A DNA stretch of 5,424 nucleotides from Lentimicrobium sp. (GTDB lineage: Bacteria; Bacteroidota; Bacteroidia; Bacteroidales; Lentimicrobiaceae): positions 1-5,424 of the forward strand of contig JAAXUD010000228.1 in NCBI GenBank assembly GCA_013336205.1, read 5' to 3'. Below are positions 1-5,424 of this stretch, in pieces. The notes below the pieces were generated by a model. It saw nothing but the letters and a program-made list of their open reading frames with translations. It was not told the DNA's origin and did no database searches. Position 1 is the first letter of the stretch. Each line of letters starts with the position of its first letter. A program made the position numbers and the translations under genes.

Positions 1-1559
1 GAAAGACCATCCACCTTTATGTCCATCTGACAAGCGGTAATACCATCGCGTGTACCGGTAACTTTAAAGTCCATATCTCCCAAATGATCTTCATCACCGA
101 GAATATCGCTGAGTACAGCAAAACGACCGGTTTTTGAGTCGCTGATAAGACCCATGGCAATACCTGAAACAGGTTTTTTCAATTTTACACCGGCATCCAT
201 CAGCGCCATTGTTCCGGCACAAACGGTAGCCATTGATGACGATCCGTTGGATTCAAGAATATCAGAAACTACACGGATAGTATAAGGATTTTCGTCGTTG
301 CCCGGAATCATATTCTTGAGTGCGCGCATAGCCAGGTTGCCATGACCGATTTCGCGGCGGCTGGTACCCATCATTCTTTTTACTTCACCGGTTGAAAATG
401 GAGGGAAATTGTAGTGAAGGATAAAATCGATCTTTTCTTCAATTACAACACCATCAATAATCTGCATATCAAGCTTTGAACCCAGGGTAACGGTGGTCAG
501 CGACTGAGTTTCACCACGGGTGAATATTGCAGATCCATGTGCAGCAGGCAGATAATCAACCTCGCACCAGATAGGGCGGATTTCATCAAGCTTGCGTCCA
601 TCAAGGCGTGTTCTTTTCTCAAGAATAACGTTACGGACCGCTTCTTTTTCAACATCGTGAAAATAGCGTTTTACCAGGTTTGCCTTCTCAGCTGCTTCTT
701 CCTCAGAAAGAGTAGCAATAAAATCAGTGACAACTGCGGTAAAGGCATCGCTGCGTTCATGCTTGGCTGTTGCATGGCTGGCAATTTCAAATACCCTGTC
801 GTATGAAAATGCACGCACTTTATCACGCAGTTCTTCATCATTCTTTTCGTGAGAATATTCACGTTTTGGGGATGATTTTTCAACCATTGCCGCAAGTTCC
901 AACTGGGCTTTGCATTGAATTTTTATTGCTTCGTGCGCCAGTTGAAGCGCTTCGATCATGTCGGCTTCAGAAACTTCCTTCATTTCACCCTCAACCATCA
1001 TGATGTTGTCCATAGAGGCAGCAACCATCATATCGATGTCAGCAAGTGGAAGTGTATCCAGCGGAGGGTTAACGATGAATTTACCATCAATACGGGCAAC
1101 CCTTACTTCGGAGATGGGGCCGTTGAAGGGAATATCTGAAACTGCCAATGCTGCAGAAGCTGCAAGGCAAGCCAGTGCATCGGGCAGAATATTGTTGTCA
1201 GAGGAAATCAGGGTAATGATAACCTGGGTTTCAGCATGAAAATTATCAGGAAAAAGCGGGCGGAGAGCCCTGTCGACCAGGCGTGCGATCAGTACTTCAT
1301 AATCAGATGGCCGGGCTTCGCGTTTGAAAAAGCCACCGGGAAAACGTCCTGATGAAGCATATTTCTCACGGTATTCAACAGATAGCGGCATAAAATCTAC
1401 ATTTTCTGCTGCTTCTTTACGGGCAACCACTGTAGCCAGCAGCATGGTGTCGCCCATTTTTACTACGACAGACCCATCGGCCTGTTTGGCCAATTTGCCG
1501 GTCTCGATAGAAACGGTCCTTCCGTCTCCAATGTCAAATGTTTTTACTATTCCTTGCAT
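1..1559 (-). CDS. pnp: Polyribonucleotide nucleotidyltransferase (PNPase), N-terminal 519 codons, 3' end outside window
   Basis: PNPase degrades RNA 3'-to-5' by phosphorolysis, releasing nucleoside diphosphates; it is a trimeric cytoplasmic enzyme of mRNA turnover. The frame is open from ATG at 1559 to the left edge. Visible domains are the first RNase PH domain (about residues 12-145) with the RNA-contacting motif [12 protein letters not shown] near 75-86, an all-helical linker (about 240-325), and the second, catalytic RNase PH domain (about 328 onward). The catalytic domain has [18 protein letters not shown], the RREIGHG arginines (R401-R402), the phosphate-binding ESNGSSSMA serines (S440-S442) and [13 protein letters not shown]. 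In the last motif D491, D497 and K499 match E. coli D486, D492 and K494, so the active site looks intact. The KH and S1 RNA-binding domains expected at the C terminus (family length about 700 residues) lie beyond the window. The start gives the family-typical [15 protein letters not shown] beginning. It lies 174 bases downstream of rpsO. No Shine-Dalgarno sequence is seen. Confidence 0.98.
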   Translation of the reverse strand, partial: MQGIVKTFDIGDGRTVSIETGKLAKQADGSVVVKMGDTMLLATVVARKEAAENVDFMPLSVEYREKYASSGRFPGGFFKREARPSDYEVLIARLVDRALRPLFPDNFHAETQVIITLISSDNNILPDALACLAASAALAVSDIPFNGPISEVRVARIDGKFIVNPPLDTLPLADIDMMVAASMDNIMMVEGEMKEVSEADMIEALQLAHEAIKIQCKAQLELAAMVEKSSPKREYSHEKNDEELRDKVRAFSYDRVFEIASHATAKHERSDAFTAVVTDFIATLSEEEAAEKANLVKRYFHDVEKEAVRNVILEKRTRLDGRKLDEIRPIWCEVDYLPAAHGSAIFTRGETQSLTTVTLGSKLDMQIIDGVVIEEKIDFILHYNFPPFSTGEVKRMMGTSRREIGHGNLAMRALKNMIPGNDENPYTIRVVSDILESNGSSSMATVCAGTMALMDAGVKLKKPVSGIAMGLISDSKTGRFAVLSDILGDEDHLGDMDFKVTGTRDGITACQMDIKVDGL

Positions 1560-1617
1560 ATACAAATATTGTGAAATGGGTATTAAATACTTTTTCGGGA
1601 TTTCCGCAAAAGTGGTG

Positions 1618-1625
1618 CAAAATTA
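1618..1625 (-). promoter_or_regulatory. Candidate pnp promoter, -7 element only
   Basis: On the minus strand the octamer TAATTTTG matches the Bacteroidota -7 consensus TAnnTTTG and lies about 58 bases upstream of the pnp ATG, downstream of the rpsO terminator. The nearest TTTTTG that could act as a -33 element is at 1652-1657, leaving a 26-base spacer, longer than the usual 19-21. It could be a weak or chance match, but a separate pnp promoter would make sense given the intervening terminator. Confidence 0.35.
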
Positions 1626-1680
1626 ATCTTTAATTGCATAGGGTCGGGAAACAAAAAGAAATAATTGAATCGGGATTATA

Positions 1681-1710
1681 CAAAAAAGAGGCAATTATAT
1701 AATTGCCTCT
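1681..1710 (-). terminator. Intrinsic terminator after rpsO
   Basis: Positions 1687-1710 form a perfect 24-base palindrome (half-site AGAGGCAATTAT), able to fold into a stem of about 10 bp with a very short loop. Read on the minus strand it is followed at once by a run of T (complement of the A run at 1682-1687). It lies 23 bases after the rpsO stop codon and upstream of pnp, the right place to end rpsO transcripts or let a fraction through. The stem is AT-rich, so termination may be partial. The plus-strand reading has no T-run after the stem, so it works in the rpsO direction only. Confidence 0.78.
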
Positions 1711-1733
1711 CAACTAATATGTTCAAACAGAAA

Positions 1734-2003
1734 TTACTTCCTGATGTTCAGTTTCTTGATAACTTCCCTGTAACGTTCGATATCTTTTTCTTTCAGATAA
1801 TCGAGCAGTCTTCTGCGTTTACCTACTAACCTTACAAGCGAACGCTCGGTAACCAAATCGTTACGGTTGATTTTCAGGTGACCGGTGAGGTGCTGAATTC
1901 TGTGGGTGAAAAGCGCAATCTGACCTTCGGCCGATCCTGTGTCAGTGGCATCCTTGCCATAAGCACTGAAAATATTCGTTTTTACTTCTGAAGTTAGATA
2001 CAT
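1734..2003 (-). CDS. rpsO: 30S ribosomal protein S15
   Basis: S15 is a primary-binding protein of the small ribosomal subunit; it contacts a three-way junction in the central domain of 16S rRNA and helps form a bridge to the large subunit. The product is 89 residues, the normal family length, and is complete. Recognisable segments are DTGSAEGQIALFTHRI (21-36), HLTGHLKINRND (38-49), and ERSLVRLVGKRRRLLDYL (53-70) followed by KDIERYREVIKKL. H42 and D49 of the rRNA-binding loop are kept, whereas the serine of the proteobacterial DHHSRRGL segment is T52 here (NDLVTERSL); to my recollection this is usual in Bacteroidota. The ATG at 2003 gives the family-typical MYLTSE beginning. The 5' leader is A/T-rich without a Shine-Dalgarno sequence. 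It has its own promoter upstream and a terminator downstream, then pnp, the classic gene order. Autoregulation of S15 is known in other bacteria through unrelated leader structures; none is proven here. Confidence 0.98.
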   Translation of the reverse strand: MYLTSEVKTNIFSAYGKDATDTGSAEGQIALFTHRIQHLTGHLKINRNDLVTERSLVRLVGKRRRLLDYLKEKDIERYREVIKKLNIRK

Positions 2004-2038
2004 GTCAAAAAAAATTTTATTGCTTTTGTAACGGGCTG

Positions 2039-2070
2039 CAAAAATAGAACTTTATTTTAATTTGCACAAC
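2039..2070 (-). promoter_or_regulatory. Bacteroidota-type promoter of rpsO
   Basis: On the minus strand, GTTG at 2067-2070 is followed after exactly 20 bases by TATTTTTG at 2039-2046, which fits the Bacteroidota major sigma factor pattern (TTG near -33, TAnnTTTG near -7). Transcription would start around 2030-2034, giving a short leader of about 30 bases before the rpsO ATG. The region is A/T-rich, so the match is persuasive because of the spacing and position rather than the octamer alone. Confidence 0.62.
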
Positions 2071-2146
2071 CATTTACACTTTTTTTATTACAATTTTTCT
2101 TACATCCGGTAAAATCTCTCTTAAGACAAGCAAATCAGCGCTTTAC

Positions 2147-2212
2147 TCAGGAAAAAATCCTGAAAATCATTCCCGGCTGTTAATGAGTTTGCAAAAATAC
2201 CTTTTTTCCTGA
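2147..2212. repeat. Inverted repeats able to form alternative pairings
   Basis: Plus-strand TCAGGAAAAAA at 2147-2157 is an exact 11-base inverted match to TTTTTTCCTGA at 2202-2212 (44-base spacer). The same left arm also begins a local hairpin, TCAGGA (2147-2152), five A, TCCTGA (2158-2163), so the long and short pairings exclude each other. The pairing is seen directly; a function in the rpsO leader is inference, and the A/T content makes chance matches more likely. Confidence 0.45.
2192..2199 (-). promoter_or_regulatory. Weak candidate upstream promoter toward rpsO
   Basis: TATTTTTG on the minus strand matches TAnnTTTG. A TTTG at 2216-2219 lies upstream with a spacer of only 16 bases, shorter than usual. 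If active it would make a longer rpsO leader of about 180 bases that includes the 2147-2163 hairpin. The spacing makes it much weaker than the promoter at 2039-2070. Confidence 0.22.
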
Positions 2213-2374
2213 AACCAAACATTATTGGATTTACATTTAATCAAGACATTGACTCAAAAATATGGAAATCAGGGATGATGTGGAAGATACAAGATCACTC
2301 TTTTTCTGTTTTATTTTATCCAAACGCCAGCTATCATGTCAGTAACTGTTTGTTAATTTATTAGTTGTTAGTTA

Positions 2375-4543
2375 TCACAACTTTATCACCTTGAGTGTAT
2401 AATTTCTTAAACCTAGCTGTAGATGGCAATAATAAATACCTGAAGCCAACTGCTCAGCCTGCCAGTTTAACTTGTGAAGACCAACTGCTTGCATCCTTTC
2501 TTCCAGGGCGAAGACCATTTGTCCAAATTGATTGAAAACAGTAAATAAGATACGCTCCGCTTTATCCAGGGAGTATTCAATAAAAACTTCGCTTTGAAAA
2601 GGATTCGGATATGCCCTGACTATCTGTGCGTAACGCAATGGTACAAGATTGCGCCCAGTAACAACACCATTCTCATTAAATACCGCCAGCCCGCCTCCCT
2701 GTGTGCCAAACCATTTATTCCCGTTATCTTCAACGGCAACGCACCTCACTTCATTTCCAGGTAAACCGGAATTATTAAAGTTGTATACATTCCAGTTTAA
2801 TCCGTCATATGAGGCAACGCCTCCTCCCAGCGTCGCAAACCATACCTTTCCGTCTGTATCCAGCGCGATGTCTCTGATTTCGTTATGAGGCAAGCCTGAA
2901 TTAATGGTGTTGTAAATTGTCCAGTTAACTCCGTCAAAAAATGCAGCACCACCGGCCATTGTTCCAATCCACTTATTATTTTGCTGGTCGATGGCCAGGC
3001 AAAGTACTTTGTTGCAGGGAAGGTCTGAGTTACTGGTATTGTATACATCCCAGTTATCCCCGTCGAAAGTGGCAAGCCCTCCGTTAATTGTAGCAATCCA
3101 CGCCACACCTGATTGATCAAAGACGATGCTGTAGACCCAATCGGCCGGTAAGCCTGAATTGAAAGAATTAAAGACAGTCCAGGTTGAATTGTCAAACTTT
3201 ACAAGACCTCCGCCCCAGGTACCAAACCATTTGTTACCGGAATCATCAATAGCTAAGCAACCAATAGTATTCGAAGGAAGTCCGGAATTGGATGTGTTGT
3301 AAACAGTCCAGGAATCTCCATCCAGCAGTGCCACCCCACCGTAAAAGGTTCCGATATACAAGCGATCCGATGGATCAAACACCAGATCACAGATATGATT
3401 GTCGGGTAACCCGGAATTTAATGTATCAAAAACAGCCCAGCAGGAGCCATCAAAATAAGCAAGTCCCTGCCCCATGGTTCCAACCCATTCATTACCTGCA
3501 TGGTCGAAGGCTATGCTTCTCACGTCATTAAAAATTATCGGTGGGTAGGTGGTGGAAACCTGGTAACGCAGCCAACTTTCGCCATTGTAGGTGGCAACTC
3601 CGTTCCAGGCAGTTCCAAACCAGAATTCATTGTCATAATTTACCGATAAAGCAGTTATAACGTTGTGAGGCAGGCAGCAATTAGCCGTATCGTAGCAGGT
3701 CCATGAATCCCCGTTAAGACAGGCTAATCCCCCACCCCAGGTAGCAAACCATTGCCTTCCGTTATTATCAATCTCAATCCGGTAAACTGAATTTTCGGGC
3801 AATCCGGAATTGGTTGTATCGTAAACAGTCCAGTTATCCTCAAAAAAACAGGCAGCCCCGCCAAGGTAGGTCCCTGCCCATATCTTACCTGCCTGATCAA
3901 TGGCAAGACTGGTAACATAATCAATGGGAAGGGCTGAGTTACAGGTATTGTATACCTCCCAGTTAAGGCCATCAAACGCAGCAATCCCATTAACGGTGGC
4001 AAACCAGATGTTACCGTTATCCTCAACGGCAATGCTGTTCACCACATCAAAAGGCAGCCCCGAATTCGACGGGTCATAGATTGTCCAATCAGTTCCGTCA
4101 AAACTTGCAGCACCGCCTCCGTAATAATCACCGGTTCCAAGCCAGGCTTTGCCATTGGAATCAAACGCAATAGCCCCGACAACATCACAGGGCAAATCAG
4201 AATTTAAGGTGTTGTATACAGTCCATGTTTCGCCGTTGTATTTGGCAACGCCTCCGTAATTGGTACCAAACCAGATGTTGCCAACGCTGTCAATGGTGAT
4301 GCATTTAATTTCATCAACAGGCAGACCTGAATTAAAGGTATTGAAAACTTTCCAGACGGATCCATCAAAACTGGCCACACCATTGTCGGTCCCAATCCAT
4401 CGGGTGCCGTTCAAATCCGTCGTAATACAGCTGATATTATCGGACGGCAAGTGGCAGGTGGCAGAATAAACAATCCATTGCTCCTGTTGGGCAGAAGCGT
4501 CTATAAACAGCAGGATTACCAATCCTTTTAGCAGTCTTAACAT
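2375..4543 (-). CDS. Secreted double Reg_prop beta-propeller protein with T9SS sorting domain
   Basis: This is an exported protein of 722 residues with no enzyme motif; its ligand and role are unknown. Residues 1-18 look like a signal peptide (LRLLK, then hydrophobic GLVILLFI, with ASA|QQ as the likely cleavage site). Residues 23-626 are fourteen tandem blades, mostly 43 residues, with the pattern WTVYNTxNSGLPxxxVxxIAxDxxGNxWFGTxxGGxAxFDG, matching the Reg_prop family (two-component regulator propeller). Residues about 640-722 form a T9SS type A sorting domain: RAYPNPF at 643-649, FTVFNQFGQMVF, LASGIYYCHLQ and the terminal KVIKL. Known Reg_prop proteins are often periplasmic sensors of hybrid histidine kinases, but this one has no Y_Y_Y, kinase or membrane segment and is predicted to cross the outer membrane and be released or anchored at the surface. 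It contains 17 cysteines. The ATG at 4543 is chosen because it gives the signal peptide. The upstream gene on the same strand also encodes a T9SS cargo, 97 bases away beyond a hairpin. Confidence 0.93.
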   Translation of the reverse strand: MLRLLKGLVILLFIDASAQQEQWIVYSATCHLPSDNISCITTDLNGTRWIGTDNGVASFDGSVWKVFNTFNSGLPVDEIKCITIDSVGNIWFGTNYGGVAKYNGETWTVYNTLNSDLPCDVVGAIAFDSNGKAWLGTGDYYGGGAASFDGTDWTIYDPSNSGLPFDVVNSIAVEDNGNIWFATVNGIAAFDGLNWEVYNTCNSALPIDYVTSLAIDQAGKIWAGTYLGGAACFFEDNWTVYDTTNSGLPENSVYRIEIDNNGRQWFATWGGGLACLNGDSWTCYDTANCCLPHNVITALSVNYDNEFWFGTAWNGVATYNGESWLRYQVSTTYPPIIFNDVRSIAFDHAGNEWVGTMGQGLAYFDGSCWAVFDTLNSGLPDNHICDLVFDPSDRLYIGTFYGGVALLDGDSWTVYNTSNSGLPSNTIGCLAIDDSGNKWFGTWGGGLVKFDNSTWTVFNSFNSGLPADWVYSIVFDQSGVAWIATINGGLATFDGDNWDVYNTSNSDLPCNKVLCLAIDQQNNKWIGTMAGGAAFFDGVNWTIYNTINSGLPHNEIRDIALDTDGKVWFATLGGGVASYDGLNWNVYNFNNSGLPGNEVRCVAVEDNGNKWFGTQGGGLAVFNENGVVTGRNLVPLRYAQIVRAYPNPFQSEVFIEYSLDKAERILFTVFNQFGQMVFALEERMQAVGLHKLNWQAEQLASGIYYCHLQLGLRNYTLKVIKL
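2666..4477 (-). repeat. Fourteen tandem Reg_prop blade-coding repeats (~129 bp)
   Basis: The repeats cover residues 23-626. Blade starts (at the leading W) are residues 23, 64, 107, 153, 195, 238, 281, 324, 369, 412, 455, 498, 541 and 584. Ten blades are exactly 43 residues; the exceptions are blade 1 (41), blade 3 (46, extra GDYYGG), blade 4 (42) and blade 8 (45). The NTxNSGLP loop is nearly invariant except in blades 1 (YSATCHLP), 7 (NCCLP) and 8 (YQVSTTYPP). At DNA level the units have diverged, so this is an old amplification and not a recent one. Fourteen units fit two seven-bladed propellers, blades 1-7 and 8-14. Confidence 0.88.
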
Positions 4544-4589
4544 AATTTTTAGCCTTTAGATTGCCTGAATTATAAGACTGAAATAAAGC

Positions 4590-4622
4590 ATTCAGCCTGC
4601 CTCAATTGTAAGCAGGCTGAAT
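4590..4622 (-). terminator. Hairpin after beta-helix gene, probable terminator
   Basis: The arms ATTCAGCCTGC (4590-4600) and GCAGGCTGAAT (4612-4622) pair perfectly over 11 bp around an 11-base loop. It begins 20 bases after the stop of the upstream minus-strand gene and ends about 46 bases before the propeller gene ATG. On the minus strand it is followed by GCTTTATTT, only a broken T-run, so it may act as a weak terminator or as an mRNA-stabilising 3' structure between two co-transcribed genes. Confidence 0.55.
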
Positions 4623-4642
4623 ACTTAGTGCTTGATTTTTAC

Positions 4643-5424
4643 CTAGTTAAGCTTAATTATTTTGCGGGTTACTTCCCTTTGTCCACATTGTATGCGGCAC
4701 AGGTAGACACCTCCGGGTAAACCGCTGGCATTCCAGAATACCTGGTATTCGCCCGGATTTTCGCAGCTGGTTTCAACTTCAAAAACCTTGCTTCCAACTG
4801 TATTGAAAATATTGACAACAGCCGGCTGGTTCCCCGGGAATGAAAATACAATCCGGGTAGAACCGTTAAAAGGATTAGGCCTGAACTGCACCTGGCCAGA
4901 CTCCACCGGATTAAGGCCAACAACAGAGGCTATACCCTGGCAATAAGCGCCCATATCGGAACAGGAGCCATCCGGATCCAGTGGCATATAAGGACTTCCG
5001 GCATCTATACACAATGAAGGTGCAATGGAATCGAGCAGGTAATTATTGGCCAAGTAATCAATAAACAAAGGATCTTCGACAAGACAACGGATAAAGGTGC
5101 CATTGCCGATTCCATAAGGTTCAATGCCTTCGAGCCCTGACTCAAGATCACAATAGGACATATAAACATTGCAATCGGCTGTTTTAACACTGATCTGGTT
5201 ACCGTATTTGGCGGTATTGCCCCAGAGGATGTTGTTGATTAAAACAGGATTTGACTGGGCCGAAACAATGATTCCACCGCCATAATAACTGGTAGCATTG
5301 CCGGTAATGGTGTTATTTACCAGTGTCGGGCTGCAGTTCTGGTTTACTACAATCGCACCTCCGGCTACCAGCGCCTTGTTATTGTAAAACAAGCACCGGC
5401 TGATTACAGGAGAAGAATTGAGAT
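4643..5424 (-). CDS. Secreted right-handed beta-helix protein with T9SS sorting domain, 5' end outside window
   Basis: The frame is open to the right edge and ends at TAG (4643-4645), so 259 C-terminal residues are visible. Visible residues 1-70 show the Asn/Gly-rich rungs of a right-handed parallel beta-helix (SPVISRCLFYNN, GGAIVVNQNCSPTLVNNTIT, GGGIIVSAQSNPVLINNILW). Then comes the capping segment common in these proteins, with DPLF (117-120), LCIDAGSP (137-144) and the DPDGSCSDMGAYCQG stretch. Residues about 176-259 are a T9SS type A domain: FRPNPFNGSTRIVFSF, VVNIFNTVGSKVF, LPGGVYLCRIQCG and the end KIIKLN. Such helices are found in polysaccharide lyases and in adhesin-like surface proteins; no catalytic residues can be identified in this part, so the function is unknown. 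It has 11 cysteines in 259 residues. The TTG at 5392 could be mistaken for a start but lies within a helix rung, so the real start is upstream. It probably belongs with the propeller gene as a pair of exported proteins. Confidence 0.9.
   Translation of the reverse strand, partial: LNSSPVISRCLFYNNKALVAGGAIVVNQNCSPTLVNNTITGNATSYYGGGIIVSAQSNPVLINNILWGNTAKYGNQISVKTADCNVYMSYCDLESGLEGIEPYGIGNGTFIRCLVEDPLFIDYLANNYLLDSIAPSLCIDAGSPYMPLDPDGSCSDMGAYCQGIASVVGLNPVESGQVQFRPNPFNGSTRIVFSFPGNQPAVVNIFNTVGSKVFEVETSCENPGEYQVFWNASGLPGGVYLCRIQCGQREVTRKIIKLN

Larger units (their letters stand above)
2004..2374. other. Gene-free region between propeller gene and rpsO
   Basis: About 370 A/T-rich bases with no convincing gene on either strand; the short ATG frames seen (for example a 7-codon one starting near 2177, minus strand) look accidental. 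It holds the rpsO promoter, two more copies of the TATTTTTG octamer (2192-2199 and 2255-2262, minus strand) and an inverted-repeat cluster at 2147-2212. No convincing terminator for the propeller gene was found after its stop codon; only a weak 6-bp stem overlapping that stop is visible, with no T-run. Nothing resembling a tRNA or known riboswitch was recognised. Confidence 0.7.

Noticed and set aside
537..1239. Several plus-strand open frames of 74-93 codons
   Set aside because: They lie antisense within the intact pnp reading frame, have no recognisable domains, and exist because the minus-strand frame is constrained.
1324..1626. Plus-strand 100-codon frame overlapping the pnp start
   Set aside because: It mirrors the conserved N-terminal pnp codons and runs into the pnp leader; no family resemblance or promoter was seen.
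2361..2386. Small stem AGTTGT/ACAACT at the propeller gene stop codon as a terminator
   Set aside because: Only 6 bp, overlapping the stop codon and without a T-run on the minus strand.
2649..4469. Open frames on both strands inside the propeller gene, some with repeated-looking peptides
   Set aside because: They are other-frame shadows of the 129-bp repeats; the repeated look comes from the blade periodicity, and only the 722-residue frame gives a known domain, signal peptide and sorting signal.
2666..4477. CRISPR array or recent satellite repeat
   Set aside because: The periodicity is in the protein, units are contiguous and divergent at DNA level, and there are no identical repeats separated by unique spacers.
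2375..4543. Hybrid two-component sensor kinase, as the Reg_prop family name would suggest
   Set aside because: No Y_Y_Y domain, transmembrane helix, histidine kinase or receiver domain follows the propellers; the C terminus is a T9SS sorting domain.
4544..4589. Promoter directly upstream of the propeller gene (TATAATTCAG on the minus strand)
   Set aside because: It matches TAnnTTTG poorly and lacks a well-spaced TTG, so it cannot be supported over co-transcription with the upstream gene.
5390..5392. TTG as start codon of the beta-helix gene
   Set aside because: The frame stays open upstream to the window edge and the residues there (SPVISRCLFYNN) continue the helix repeat, so this is an internal leucine codon.

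Overview
The window looks like chromosomal DNA of a member of the Bacteroidota. Four things point there. Two secreted proteins carry type IX secretion (T9SS, Por) C-terminal sorting domains. The promoter upstream of rpsO fits the Bacteroidota pattern (TTG near -33, TAnnTTTG near -7). Start codons lack Shine-Dalgarno sequences and sit in A/T-rich leaders. The S15 protein has a Bacteroidota-type rRNA-binding loop. The genus cannot be told from this sequence.

Every gene supported here is on the minus strand, so the biological order runs from right to left. At the right edge (4643-5424) is the 3' part of a secreted right-handed beta-helix protein ending in a T9SS domain; its start lies outside the window. 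A strong hairpin (4590-4622) follows it. Next comes a complete 722-residue secreted protein (2375-4543) with a signal peptide, fourteen ~43-residue Reg_prop propeller blades and another T9SS domain. Fourteen blades, with the irregular ones at positions 1 and 8, suggest two seven-bladed beta-propellers in tandem.

A gene-free stretch (2004-2374) separates these surface proteins from a housekeeping pair: rpsO (ribosomal protein S15, 1734-2003), then pnp (polynucleotide phosphorylase, 1-1559, cut off by the left edge after 519 codons). The rpsO-pnp order is a widely conserved bacterial arrangement. A clear intrinsic terminator (hairpin plus T-run) lies between them, so some rpsO transcripts should end there, and pnp may be fed by read-through, by its own promoter, or by both.

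The two halves are functionally unrelated: translation and RNA turnover on the left, exported surface or extracellular proteins on the right. The least explained parts are the double propeller with no attached signalling domain, the high cysteine content of both exported proteins, and the leader region upstream of rpsO, which has three identical TATTTTTG octamers and two inverted repeats that could compete to pair.
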